This document shows positions 42,691 to 50,526 of a stretch of 64,000 nucleotides of DNA, piece by piece. Location: contig NZ_CP062948.1 in NCBI RefSeq assembly GCF_014898175.1, positions 1 to 64,000 on the forward strand, read 5' to 3'. The number at the start of each line of letters is the position of its first letter. The stretch's first letter is position 1. Both the position numbers and the translations under genes were made by a program. The notes under the pieces are model-generated. The model was given only the letters and a program-made list of their open reading frames with translations, had not been told where the DNA came from and made no database searches. The DNA is from Bifidobacterium lemurum (GTDB lineage Bacteria; Actinomycetota; Actinomycetes; Actinomycetales; Bifidobacteriaceae).

Positions 42691-44004
42691 CTACTCGCCG
42701 AGCACTTCGTTCAGATGATCGTCGAAGGTCTTCGCGGCCTCCTCGACGGAGGTGCCGGTGGCGACGGACTGGGTGAACTCGTTGATGGACTTGTCGCCTT
42801 CGATGGTGGCCCAGTTCGGGGAGGCCGGGGTGGCCTTCGAATTCTTGGCCGCCTCGAAGAAGCCGCGCTGCACTTCGGGGAAGTCGCTGGAGTTCATGGC
42901 CTCCTCCAGGCCCTCCACGGAGTTCGGCATCCATCCGTCATGGGCGAAGATCCACTCCTGCTGGATTTCGGCGCTGGCGGCGATCTTGACCCATTCGATG
43001 GCCAGTTCCTGGTTCTGGCTCTTCGCGGCGATGGCCCAGTCGGAGCCGGCGACCATGGACGGCTGGTTCTCGCCGCTCTGGCCCGGCATCGCGAAGGTGC
43101 CCAGATCGTCGTCGGTCATGTCGGCGTTGAGCTCCTTGATGCCGGAGATCGCGTTGCTGTTGCCCAGGATGGCGGCGGTGTTGCCGTCGGCGAGGAACTG
43201 GTTCTGGTTCGGGTTCGCCGTGTCGACGGTGCGGGAGGCCTCGCTGGAGTACTTGTTCTGGAAGTCCTTCCAGTTGTTCATGCCTTCGATGGCTTCGGCG
43301 CTGGAGGCGGTGCCCTTCCAGGTGCCGTCCTCGTCGGAGGCCACGTCGCCGCCGGCGTCCCAGATGAACTGCAGGGCGGAGTACCAGTTCTGGCCGGGCA
43401 GGTAGAACGGGATGAAGTCGGGGTTGTCGGCGTTGGCGGCGGCGACCGTGTCCAGGTCGGCGATGAACTCGTCCCAGGTGGTCGGCGCTTCGGTGATGCC
43501 GGCCTCGGCCCACATCGTCTTGTTGTAGACGACGGCGCGGGCGGCGGCGAACGCCGGCACGGCGTACAGCTTGCCGTCGATGGTGGCGGGCTCCTCGAGG
43601 CCGCCGACCCATTCGTTGCCTTCGCTCAGCTCGTCCTTGTAGTCGGTCAGGTCCATCAGGGCGCCGCTGTCGGCGAAGCCCGACACCTGCGTGTTGTCCA
43701 GATCGACGATGTCGGGCGGAGTGGAGGTGGACAGCGCGGTGGTGAGCTTGGTGGTGATGCCGTCCCATTCCTGGATCTCGACGTTGGCCGTGGCGCCGGT
43801 CTTCTCCTCGAACGCCTTGTTGATGGCGTCGAGGGTCTCGTCGGTGAAGTCGTCCTTCATGGCCCAGACGGTGATCGTCTTGCCGGACGCGTCGTCGGAC
43901 GACGAGTCCCCACCGGACGAGGGGCTGCCCATCGAGCAGCCGCTCAGGGCCATCGCGGCTACCAACGCCATCGCCGTGGAGGCGACAATACGCTTCTTTT
44001 GCAT
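42691..44004 (-). CDS. Sugar-binding lipoprotein of the ABC importer (CUT1 SBP)
   Basis: 437 aa. Lipoprotein signal MQKKRIVASTAMALVAAMAL ends in the lipobox LSGCS, followed by a Ser/Asp-rich linker. The SBP_bac_1 core reads TITVWAMKDDFTDETLDAIN, DGITTKLTTALSTSTPPDIV and YAVPAFAAARAVVYNKTMWA, then NAISGIKELN and NQELAIEWVKIAASAE. ATG 44004 is chosen because AAGGAG lies eight bases upstream; ATG 44010 is only two bases from it. It binds an oligosaccharide outside the cell and delivers it to the two permeases downstream. Given nagA/nagB and GH20, an N-acetylhexosamine-containing glycan is likely. Confidence 0.9.
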   Translation of the reverse strand: MQKKRIVASTAMALVAAMALSGCSMGSPSSGGDSSSDDASGKTITVWAMKDDFTDETLDAINKAFEEKTGATANVEIQEWDGITTKLTTALSTSTPPDIVDLDNTQVSGFADSGALMDLTDYKDELSEGNEWVGGLEEPATIDGKLYAVPAFAAARAVVYNKTMWAEAGITEAPTTWDEFIADLDTVAAANADNPDFIPFYLPGQNWYSALQFIWDAGGDVASDEDGTWKGTASSAEAIEGMNNWKDFQNKYSSEASRTVDTANPNQNQFLADGNTAAILGNSNAISGIKELNADMTDDDLGTFAMPGQSGENQPSMVAGSDWAIAAKSQNQELAIEWVKIAASAEIQQEWIFAHDGWMPNSVEGLEEAMNSSDFPEVQRGFFEAAKNSKATPASPNWATIEGDKSINEFTQSVATGTSVEEAAKTFDDHLNEVLGE

Positions 44005-44297
44005 GTCCATTTCTCCTTGTGACCGTTTCTTGATCGGCGGCGTCTTCCCGCCTTGCAGTGAGGGTTGGTGTCGGTGTCGCGTCACTGCAACCACGCCGAC
44101 GTGTCAGGTGTCTGCGACGTTCGCAGGCACCATATGCGTGAGGCCTCAAGCAAGTTCGTATTCTTTTGGAGTGGTTATTCCTTTGATGTGAAATTCCCCA
44201 TCCCAATATTTTAGTTTAGTTTCCTTACTTACTTAGAGCATCAAAACATCTTTGTCGAAGTCAACAATAACCCCTCCTCAACGATGGCGCAAATCGC
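44005..44297 (-). promoter_or_regulatory. A+T-rich promoter/operator region of the ABC importer genes
   Basis: The about 290 bases upstream of the binding-protein gene become A+T-rich at 44160-44270. On the minus strand TTGTTGACTTCGACAAAG lies at the far end, then the short direct repeats AAGTAAGTAAGG and AAACTAAACTAAAATATT (about 44238-44207). These look like regulator half-sites or an extended promoter. No gene was found in it. Confidence 0.5.
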
Positions 44298-44338
44298 GAC
44301 ACGCCCCTTATCGCACGTATGGCGATAAGGGGCGTGTC
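44298..44338 (-). terminator. Strong hairpin downstream of nagA
   Basis: GACACGCCCCTTATCGC (44298-44314), loop ACGTATG, GCGATAAGGGGCGTGTC (44322-44338): a perfect 17-bp stem 23 bases past the nagA stop. It separates nagB-nagA from the importer genes. Confidence 0.8.
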
Positions 44339-44360
44339 AGGGGAAGAACGTGGGTCTGTC

Positions 44361-45620
44361 CTACTTCAGCCGACGTCCGGCGCACCAGACCTGTTCGACC
44401 GTCCAGGTGTCCGGATCGGTCAACAGCAGGTCGGCGGCGAATCCGGGCGCGACAAGGCCCAGCGGAGCTCCGGTGACCGGATTCGGCTTGTCGTAGCCGA
44501 AGGCCTTGGCGCCGGTGAGCGTCGCCGCCTCGACGGCCTCGACCGGCGAGATGCCCAGCTCGTTCACCGCACGCCGCACCGCCACCTCGAGCAGCAGCGT
44601 GGAGCCGGCGATCGCGCCGTTGGACACCAGACGCGCGTGGCCGTCGACCACGTTCACATCCAAGGCGCCGAGTTTGTACGGCCCGTCGGGGCAGTCGGTG
44701 GCGGCCATCGCGTCGGTGACGAACGCGGTGCGGTGGGGCGCGAACCTGAAGCTCAGCGACACCATCGGATCGTCCACATGGAATCCGTCGTTGATGAGCT
44801 CCACGGTGACGCGCGGATCCTCCACGGCGGCAGGAATCGGACCGGGTTCGCGGTGGTGCAGGCCGTTCATCGCGTTGAACATATGGGTCATGATGCCGGC
44901 ACCGGCGTCGAAGCCGCGTCGGGCCATCTCATAGTCGGCGTCGCAATGGCCCACCGCGGGCACGGTGCCGGCCGCGGCGAACTGGCGGATCGCCGAGATG
45001 CCATGCGGCAGTTCGGGCGCGATGGTGATCTGGCGGATGCAGCCATCGGCTGCCTCAAGCATCGTGTCGACGACCTGGGGCACCGGATCGATCAGACATT
45101 GCGGGTCATGCGCGCCCTTGCGGGCCATCGCCAGGAACGGGCCTTCGAGATGGCAGCCCAGGATATCGGGGCGTTCGTCCATTTTGGCGCGCACGTTGCG
45201 GATGTTCTCGCAGATCACCTCCACCGGGTTGGTGATCAGCGACAGCACCTGGCGGGTGGTGCCGTGCACGGCGTGCCCGGCGCGGGCGATGTCGATTCCT
45301 TCGGGGCCGTCGTCGAAGCTGTGCTCCCACGAGCCGTGGGCGTGGATGTCCACATAGCCCGGGGTGAGCACTCGTCCGGCCGCGTCGATGACGGCGTTCC
45401 CGTCGTCGGGATCGATGCCGACGAACCGGCACGCCGACTCGAACTCCCCGTCATCGGTGCCGACCGCCTCGATGACGCCGGAGGCGTCCGAAACGACCCA
45501 GAAATGAGACCGTTCGCCGCGCGCGTCCACCTTGCGCGCGCCGCGGACGGCGACCGGCGACGGATCGCCGGTGAGCGCGTCGGTGACGCGGGCGACGATC
45601 TGTTCGCGTGATTGAGCCAT
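44361..45620 (-). CDS. nagA: N-acetylglucosamine-6-phosphate deacetylase
   Basis: 419 aa amidohydrolase that removes acetate from GlcNAc-6-P. The metal and active-site motifs are VLTPGYVDIHAHGSWEHSFD, ILGCHLEGPFLAMARKGAHD, VPAVGHCDADYEMARRGFDA and MTHMFNAMNGLHHREPG. The catalytic Asp lies in FVTDAMAATDCPDG, and the end is PGFAADLLLTDPDTW. It is 31 bases downstream of nagB and feeds it in reverse order of the pathway. Complete length. Confidence 0.95.
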   Translation of the reverse strand: MAQSREQIVARVTDALTGDPSPVAVRGARKVDARGERSHFWVVSDASGVIEAVGTDDGEFESACRFVGIDPDDGNAVIDAAGRVLTPGYVDIHAHGSWEHSFDDGPEGIDIARAGHAVHGTTRQVLSLITNPVEVICENIRNVRAKMDERPDILGCHLEGPFLAMARKGAHDPQCLIDPVPQVVDTMLEAADGCIRQITIAPELPHGISAIRQFAAAGTVPAVGHCDADYEMARRGFDAGAGIMTHMFNAMNGLHHREPGPIPAAVEDPRVTVELINDGFHVDDPMVSLSFRFAPHRTAFVTDAMAATDCPDGPYKLGALDVNVVDGHARLVSNGAIAGSTLLLEVAVRRAVNELGISPVEAVEAATLTGAKAFGYDKPNPVTGAPLGLVAPGFAADLLLTDPDTWTVEQVWCAGRRLK

Positions 45621-45651
45621 GTCCTCTGCCCTCCTTATCCCGCGCGGCGGA

Positions 45652-46464
45652 TCAGATGCCCTGCCAGGCGGGCTTGTGCGTGTAGGCGTACTGGTAGTAC
45701 TCCTTGTGGCGCAGGCTCGAGGCGGCGGCCTCGTCCACGATGATCGTCGCGTGCGGATGCATCTGCAGGGCGGAGGCCGGGCAGAAGGCGCTCACGCCGC
45801 CCTCGCAGGTCTGCGCGACGGCCTCGGCCTTGCCCGCGCCGAAGGCGAGCAGCACCAGATGGCGGGCGCGCATGATCGTGCCGATGCCTTGGGTGATGCA
45901 GTGCGTGGGCACTTGGTCGATATCGTCGTCGAAGAAGCGGGCGTTGTCGACGCGGGTCTGCTCGACCAACGTCTTGATGCGCGTGCCGGAGGCCAGCGAC
46001 GAGCCGGGTTCGTTGAATCCCACATGGCCGTCGGTGCCGATGCCCAGGATCTGCACGTCGATGCCGCCGGCGGCTTCGATCGCCGCGTCGTAGTCGGCGC
46101 CGGCGTGGGCGAGCTTGTCGCCGTCCTCAAGCGGCGCGCCGTCCAGCACGTCGCCCGGCACATGCACCAGATCGGGGTTCATTCCCAACGGTTCGACCAC
46201 CGTGCGGTGGATGGTGCTGTGGTAGGACTCCGGGTGGCTCAGCGGCAGACCGATATACTCGTCGAGCGCGAAACCGCGCACGCGGCTCATATCGATGTCC
46301 TCGTCCTTCACCGTCTTGGCCAGCGCCTGATAGGCGGCCAGGGGGCTCGATCCGGTGGCCAGGCCCAGCACGGCGTCCGGCTTGGATTTGATGAGGTCGG
46401 CCACGGCCCGGGCGTAGATCTCGCCGGCTTCGGCCTCGTTCTTGACAATGATGACTTCTGGCAT
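45652..46464 (-). CDS. nagB: Glucosamine-6-phosphate deaminase
   Basis: 270 aa; converts GlcN-6-P to fructose-6-P and ammonia, feeding the bifid shunt. VLGLATGSSPLAAYQAL is the phosphate-binding loop. FALDEYIGLPLSHPESYHST and VQILGIGTDGHVGFNEPGSS carry the catalytic Asp and His residues, and LASGTRIKTLVEQTR and ARHLVLLAFGAGKAEAV follow. AAAGGGTAGAAC precedes ATG 46464. An about 128-base gap upstream contains GTTAAC (46508-46513) and a TATACT box, so it may have its own promoter. Confidence 0.96.
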   Translation of the reverse strand: MPEVIIVKNEAEAGEIYARAVADLIKSKPDAVLGLATGSSPLAAYQALAKTVKDEDIDMSRVRGFALDEYIGLPLSHPESYHSTIHRTVVEPLGMNPDLVHVPGDVLDGAPLEDGDKLAHAGADYDAAIEAAGGIDVQILGIGTDGHVGFNEPGSSLASGTRIKTLVEQTRVDNARFFDDDIDQVPTHCITQGIGTIMRARHLVLLAFGAGKAEAVAQTCEGGVSAFCPASALQMHPHATIIVDEAAASSLRHKEYYQYAYTHKPAWQGI

Positions 46465-46592
46465 GTTCTACCCTTTCAAGAGGCACCCGAACAGGAGTCT
46501 CTTTTTCGTTAACTTCCTTGTCATATTCGAGTATACGCCCACCATGGACCACCGCGCGCCGCCCGCGCGACGGTCCGCGCGACGCCGTGGCG

Positions 46593-48263
46593 CTACGGCA
46601 CGACGACGGCGCCGACGGCGTCGCCCCCGGCCGCCTCGTTGCCGAGGAAATCCTTGTCCGACGCGAAACCGTTGCGGTCGACGACCCGCTTCGCCACGCC
46701 CATGGCGGGCCCTTGCGCGACCGGTCGGTAGCCCTCGAACACGGTGGGGGCCTCGGAATCGTCGTGCGGGCGGACCAAGCCGCTCGGATCGGGGGACGTC
46801 GGCGCGCTGCCCGGGTCGCGCAGCACCGCCACGCCCTGCGGCACGGCGATGCCGTCCGGATCGTCCGGCATGTCGGCGAAATGGTAGTAGAGGTTGTTGG
46901 AATAGGTCACCAGCGAACCGCCCTGCGTCCAATTGCCCTCGACGGCATGGTCCTGCGCGTTGTAGAAGATGTTGTTCTCCACGACGGCGTGCCCGCCGAC
47001 GTGGTTGTCGCGGATGACCGTGCCGCCTTCGGGGATGACGAAGGTGTTCTGGTACACATGCGCGTCGGGGTTGCCCGGTATGTCGATGGCGCCTTTGAGG
47101 TCGCCCTGCGCGATGTTGTACCGGAAGGTGTTGTTCACGGATTTGCCCAGGCAGAACATCACCGTGCCGCCGGTGTTGCCGTGCGAATAGTTGTACTGGT
47201 ACAGCGTGCCGTCGCCGTAGTCGGCGTCCCACGCCTGGCCGTCGTCATTGCCGTGCGCGCCGTTGCGCATGCGGAACACCTCGTTGTATTGGAACAGGGC
47301 GTTCTTGCAGCGCCACGGCCAGATGCCGGCGGCCACCTTGCCGAAGTCGGTGGCGGCGTAGTCGACGTCGTTCACCTGCCTCGCCGCCCCTTGGGCCACG
47401 TTGCGCTGCACCAGCGGACGGTCGCAGTACATCACGGTGATGGCGTCGCCGCCGGCGTCCTTGACGTAGTTGTTCTCGACGAGCACGTTGGTATGGCCGT
47501 ACCGCGCGATCGCCGCGTCGTCGATGGTGCCGTCGCCGTAGTCGCCGGCGTCCAGCTCGTTGAGGTAGGCGGTGTATCCCACGGCGATGCCCCAGCGGCC
47601 CACGGTGTCCAGCCGGTTGCCGACGATGCGCACGTCGTCGAAGCGGGCGATGGACTCCTCCCTTCGCGAGGGATCCTTGGGATAGTGCGCGATGAAGTAC
47701 ACGCCGCCGTTGGCCAGGTGTTTGTCGTAGACGTTGCCGGTCACGTCGTGGATGTTCAGCCCGGTGAGCACGATATGCCGCGATGTTCCCGCGTTTTCGG
47801 CGATCACGGCCACGCCGGTGCGGTTCATGGCGTCGCGGTCGTTGTAGGCCAGACCGTCCGGATTGCCCAGCTCGCGGCTGTTGGTGATCTCCAGCCCCTC
47901 CACTTCGACGTATCGCACGTCTTTGAGCAGCAACGCCGTGGAGACGACGGCACGGTAGCGGTGTCCGCCGATTTCGGTGGTGTTGTAGTCCTCAAGCCAT
48001 TGCCCCTGCCCGTTGGCGTTGATGACGGGAGCCGCGCCCTCGCCGTAGGCGGCGATGCGGATCGGGGCGTCCTCGCTGCCCGAACTGCCCTCTTTGATGT
48101 GCAGCGCCTGGTCGTTGAATATCGATCCGCGTTTGAGCAACACCTGGTCTCCGGGACCGAGCTCGATGTCGCCGATGCGTTCGAGGCTGCCGAACGGGGC
48201 GTCTTCGCTCAGACCGTCGTTGGTCGTGTCGGGGGCGACATCGGACGAGACGTAATACAACAT
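46593..48263 (-). CDS. Right-handed parallel beta-helix protein, GH136-like (candidate intracellular lacto-N-biosidase type)
   Basis: 556 aa. The start LYYVSSDVAPDTTNDGLSED is typical of secreted beta-helix enzymes, but no signal peptide precedes it. Repeated coil motifs occur throughout: RYVEVEGLEITNSRELGNPD, HTNVLVENNYVKDAGGDAIT, CKNALFQYNEVFRMRNGAHG, YQYNYSHGNTGGTVMFCLGK and AVVENNIFYNAQDHAVEG. Between coils the run GNDDGQAWDADYGDG has Asp residues seven apart (DDGQAWDAD). That is the spacing of the two catalytic Asp of the GH136 lacto-N-biosidase LnbX. The ATG at 48263 (AGGAGAG upstream) follows the helical partner gene by eight bases, matching the chaperone-hydrolase order in two-domain GH136 enzymes. 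Alternative: another beta-helix glycosidase or lyase. The GH136 link rests on pattern memory, not a search. Confidence 0.55.
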   Translation of the reverse strand: MLYYVSSDVAPDTTNDGLSEDAPFGSLERIGDIELGPGDQVLLKRGSIFNDQALHIKEGSSGSEDAPIRIAAYGEGAAPVINANGQGQWLEDYNTTEIGGHRYRAVVSTALLLKDVRYVEVEGLEITNSRELGNPDGLAYNDRDAMNRTGVAVIAENAGTSRHIVLTGLNIHDVTGNVYDKHLANGGVYFIAHYPKDPSRREESIARFDDVRIVGNRLDTVGRWGIAVGYTAYLNELDAGDYGDGTIDDAAIARYGHTNVLVENNYVKDAGGDAITVMYCDRPLVQRNVAQGAARQVNDVDYAATDFGKVAAGIWPWRCKNALFQYNEVFRMRNGAHGNDDGQAWDADYGDGTLYQYNYSHGNTGGTVMFCLGKSVNNTFRYNIAQGDLKGAIDIPGNPDAHVYQNTFVIPEGGTVIRDNHVGGHAVVENNIFYNAQDHAVEGNWTQGGSLVTYSNNLYYHFADMPDDPDGIAVPQGVAVLRDPGSAPTSPDPSGLVRPHDDSEAPTVFEGYRPVAQGPAMGVAKRVVDRNGFASDKDFLGNEAAGGDAVGAVVVP

Positions 48264-48271
48264 GTGCTCTC

Positions 48272-49045
48272 CTACTTGGCTGGTTGGGATCGGCCTCCCC
48301 TCGCGGAGGCCATGGCGGTCTGTTCGACGAGCGCTCGCAGCGCGCGCCACGGGACGCCTTCGACGACGATGGCGTCCGCATAATTGTTAACTATATTCAC
48401 AAATTTATGTTTTCTCAATTCCGCCATGACATGCGCGCGCACTTCGACGAATTCCGCCCCACGCCCGTCGACCGTCCACGAGCCGCTCCGGAAGAAGCGC
48501 TCGGCCTCGTCATCGCCGACCGCCATGCCCGGCAGCGAAGGGTCGGAGCAATAGCGCTCCTCAAGAGCCGCCATCTCATGCATCAGGTATGTGCCGAAAT
48601 CATATCGGGACAATCCGTACACCGGCTCCCCCTCCCGCACCGCGCGTTCCAGCCGCGCGTTGCACTCCCTCCAGCGCCGCTCGACGGATTCGAAATCGGC
48701 CCCGTCCACCAAACCCGAGCCGGCGGCCACCTCATAGAACGCGTGCAGACGGCGCAAACGGTCCACGGCGCGACGGGCCGCATGCAGCGCGACCGACTCC
48801 CCGCCGAAGGACGCCCGCCAGAACCCATATCCCAGATCGGCGTCATACCGACGCCGGAAATACGCCTGCGTCGCATGCCGCTCGAGATCCACCGCGAAAA
48901 GGAACTCCCTCTCCCCCACCAGGCCCGCCCCCAAAGCGAACAGCGCCGCACGGCCGTCGCACGAACCCGGCCACCCGGCCGATTCGGCCATCGCATCCTC
49001 ATCAGCCACCGCATCCTCATCAGCCACCGCATCCTCCTTGACCAT
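48272..49045 (-). CDS. Alpha-helical protein paired with the beta-helix enzyme (candidate GH136 chaperone subunit, LnbY-like)
   Basis: 257 aa with no recognised domain. The body is mostly helical and charged: VDLERHATQAYFRRRYDADL, AARRAVDRLRRLHAFYEVAA, ESVERRWRECNARLERAVRE, GTYLMHEMAALEERYC and EVRAHVMAELRKHKFVNIVN. No signal peptide or membrane segment is seen. The first residues come from tandem 18-base units (VADEDA twice), and GTG 49027, preceded by AAGGAGG, may be the true start. The stop lies eight bases before the beta-helix gene, so the two are translationally linked. GH136 enzymes need a helical partner domain or protein to fold, encoded just before the beta-helix, and this gene fits that place. 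Its codons at 48378-48420 are unusually A+T-rich. Confidence 0.5.
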   Translation of the reverse strand: MVKEDAVADEDAVADEDAMAESAGWPGSCDGRAALFALGAGLVGEREFLFAVDLERHATQAYFRRRYDADLGYGFWRASFGGESVALHAARRAVDRLRRLHAFYEVAAGSGLVDGADFESVERRWRECNARLERAVREGEPVYGLSRYDFGTYLMHEMAALEERYCSDPSLPGMAVGDDEAERFFRSGSWTVDGRGAEFVEVRAHVMAELRKHKFVNIVNNYADAIVVEGVPWRALRALVEQTAMASARGGRSQPAK

Positions 49046-49221
49046 CGCGCGCCCCCATCTTCGACGAACATCACCATCCTAACCGGGCCGATATCCCGCA
49101 CGTCACGCCGCCGTCGGTATGCCGCGACGGTTTTGCCGGTAGACTTGAGCCACCGTCACCGACACGAGGAACGCTCGGGGCGCATCGCGGCGTCCAACAC
49201 AGCGGAGGGAGCGACGATTCC

Positions 49222-50355
49222 ATGCAGCGACCGACCACGGAGGCCAGCGGCTACGCTTTCGGCAAGCCGTCCAAAGCCGGACCCGCCGACGCGCGGCGCA
49301 ACAACCGCACGCTGATCTTCTCCCTGCTCTTCCCGAACAACAGGCTCTCCCGCGCCGAGCTCGGACGACGCACCGGGCTGAGCCGCGTGGCCGTTTCCGA
49401 CGTGGTCAGCGAGATGCTCGACGAAGGACTGATTCGCGAGAGCGGCCAGGCACCGAGCCGCTCCAAAGGCAAACGCGGCACGCTGCTCAGCATCGACGCC
49501 GACCGGCTGCGCGCGATCAGCGTCGACCTCTCCCAGGCGCATCTCATCCGCGCCGCCGTCACCGATCTGCTGGGCCGGCCATTGACCCACGCGGAGGCCG
49601 CCGTGCTGGACGGACAGCAGATCACCGTCGACACCATCTGCGGAGTCATCGAGGCGTTGCCGAAGCCCGACGGACGCATCATCGGCATCGGCATCGCGAC
49701 CCCGGGCATCGTGGACGACGACGGCGTGGTGCGCGCCTCGACCAATCTCGGATGGCGCGACCTCGACCTGAAAACCCCGATAGAACGTCGTTTCGACCTG
49801 CCGGTGACGGTCGACAACGACGCCATCGCCGCCATGATGGCGGAGCGGTTCTTCGGCCAGGGCGGCCCCAACCTTCTGTTCGTGCGCGTGCGCAGGGGCA
49901 TCGGATCCGCCATCCTGGTCGACGACACCGTCGTGATCGGCGAGAACCACGCGGCCGGCGAGATCGCCCACATCTCGCTCGAACCGCAGGGACCGCCCTG
50001 CCCATGCGGCAAACGAGGCTGTCTGGAACGGCTCACCTCGGCGCCGGTCATCTACTCGCAGCTGCACGACAGCGCGCCGGACGAGCACGCCGACATCCTG
50101 ACGGGGGCGGCGCGCCGGCTGGGGCAGGCGCTGGCGATGCCGATCGGCATGTTCGATCTGGGCGACGTATGCGTGTACGGCCCCGCCGACATCATCAACG
50201 ATGAATTCATCGACGCGCTCCAAAGCCACCTCGACCAAACCACCGATTCGGCATGGCGGGAGCGAACCCTGGTGCGGCGCGGACAATGCGGCGACGACAT
50301 CACCATACAAGGCGAGGCGGTCGCCGTGATCTACCGGCATATCAAACGCCTGTGA
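49222..50355 (+). CDS. ROK-family transcriptional regulator
   Basis: 377 aa. The winged helix has DARRNNRTLIFSLLFPNNRL and SRAELGRRTGLSRVAVSDVV. The ROK domain has IIGIGIATPGIVDDDGVVRA, NLLFVRVRRGIGSAILVDD, ENHAAGEIAHISLEPQGPPC and PCGKRGCLERL. ATG 49222 follows GGAGGGAGCGACGATTCC. It is divergent from the helical/beta-helix pair, sharing an about 180-base intergenic region, so it is the natural regulator of that pair. Strong similarity in layout to the ROK at 39540 suggests a duplicated family of glycan-responsive repressors. Confidence 0.88.
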   Translation: MQRPTTEASGYAFGKPSKAGPADARRNNRTLIFSLLFPNNRLSRAELGRRTGLSRVAVSDVVSEMLDEGLIRESGQAPSRSKGKRGTLLSIDADRLRAISVDLSQAHLIRAAVTDLLGRPLTHAEAAVLDGQQITVDTICGVIEALPKPDGRIIGIGIATPGIVDDDGVVRASTNLGWRDLDLKTPIERRFDLPVTVDNDAIAAMMAERFFGQGGPNLLFVRVRRGIGSAILVDDTVVIGENHAAGEIAHISLEPQGPPCPCGKRGCLERLTSAPVIYSQLHDSAPDEHADILTGAARRLGQALAMPIGMFDLGDVCVYGPADIINDEFIDALQSHLDQTTDSAWRERTLVRRGQCGDDITIQGEAVAVIYRHIKRL

Positions 50356-50422
50356 ACCCAAACGGCGCAGACCATGGCCTTGGCGGTGCCACGCATCCTT
50401 GGCGACACGCCGATTTTAAATC

Positions 50423-50453
50423 TTAATTGCGTTTATTGATTAACTGCGTTAAT
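50423..50453. promoter_or_regulatory. Two tandem operator-like sites upstream of the second plus-strand ROK gene
   Basis: ATTAACTGCGTTAAT (50439-50453) is a 15-bp palindrome around TGC. A related imperfect copy TTAATTGCGTTTA (50423-50435) precedes it by 17 bases. Both lie about 75-100 bases before the start at 50527, in a marked A+T-rich patch. Confidence 0.65.
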
Positions 50454-50526
50454 ATTCAAATCAAGTTCGGAGTCAAAGACGAACGGACAACACGAACGCA
50501 CCCGCGATGGAGCAAGGAGGTTCACG

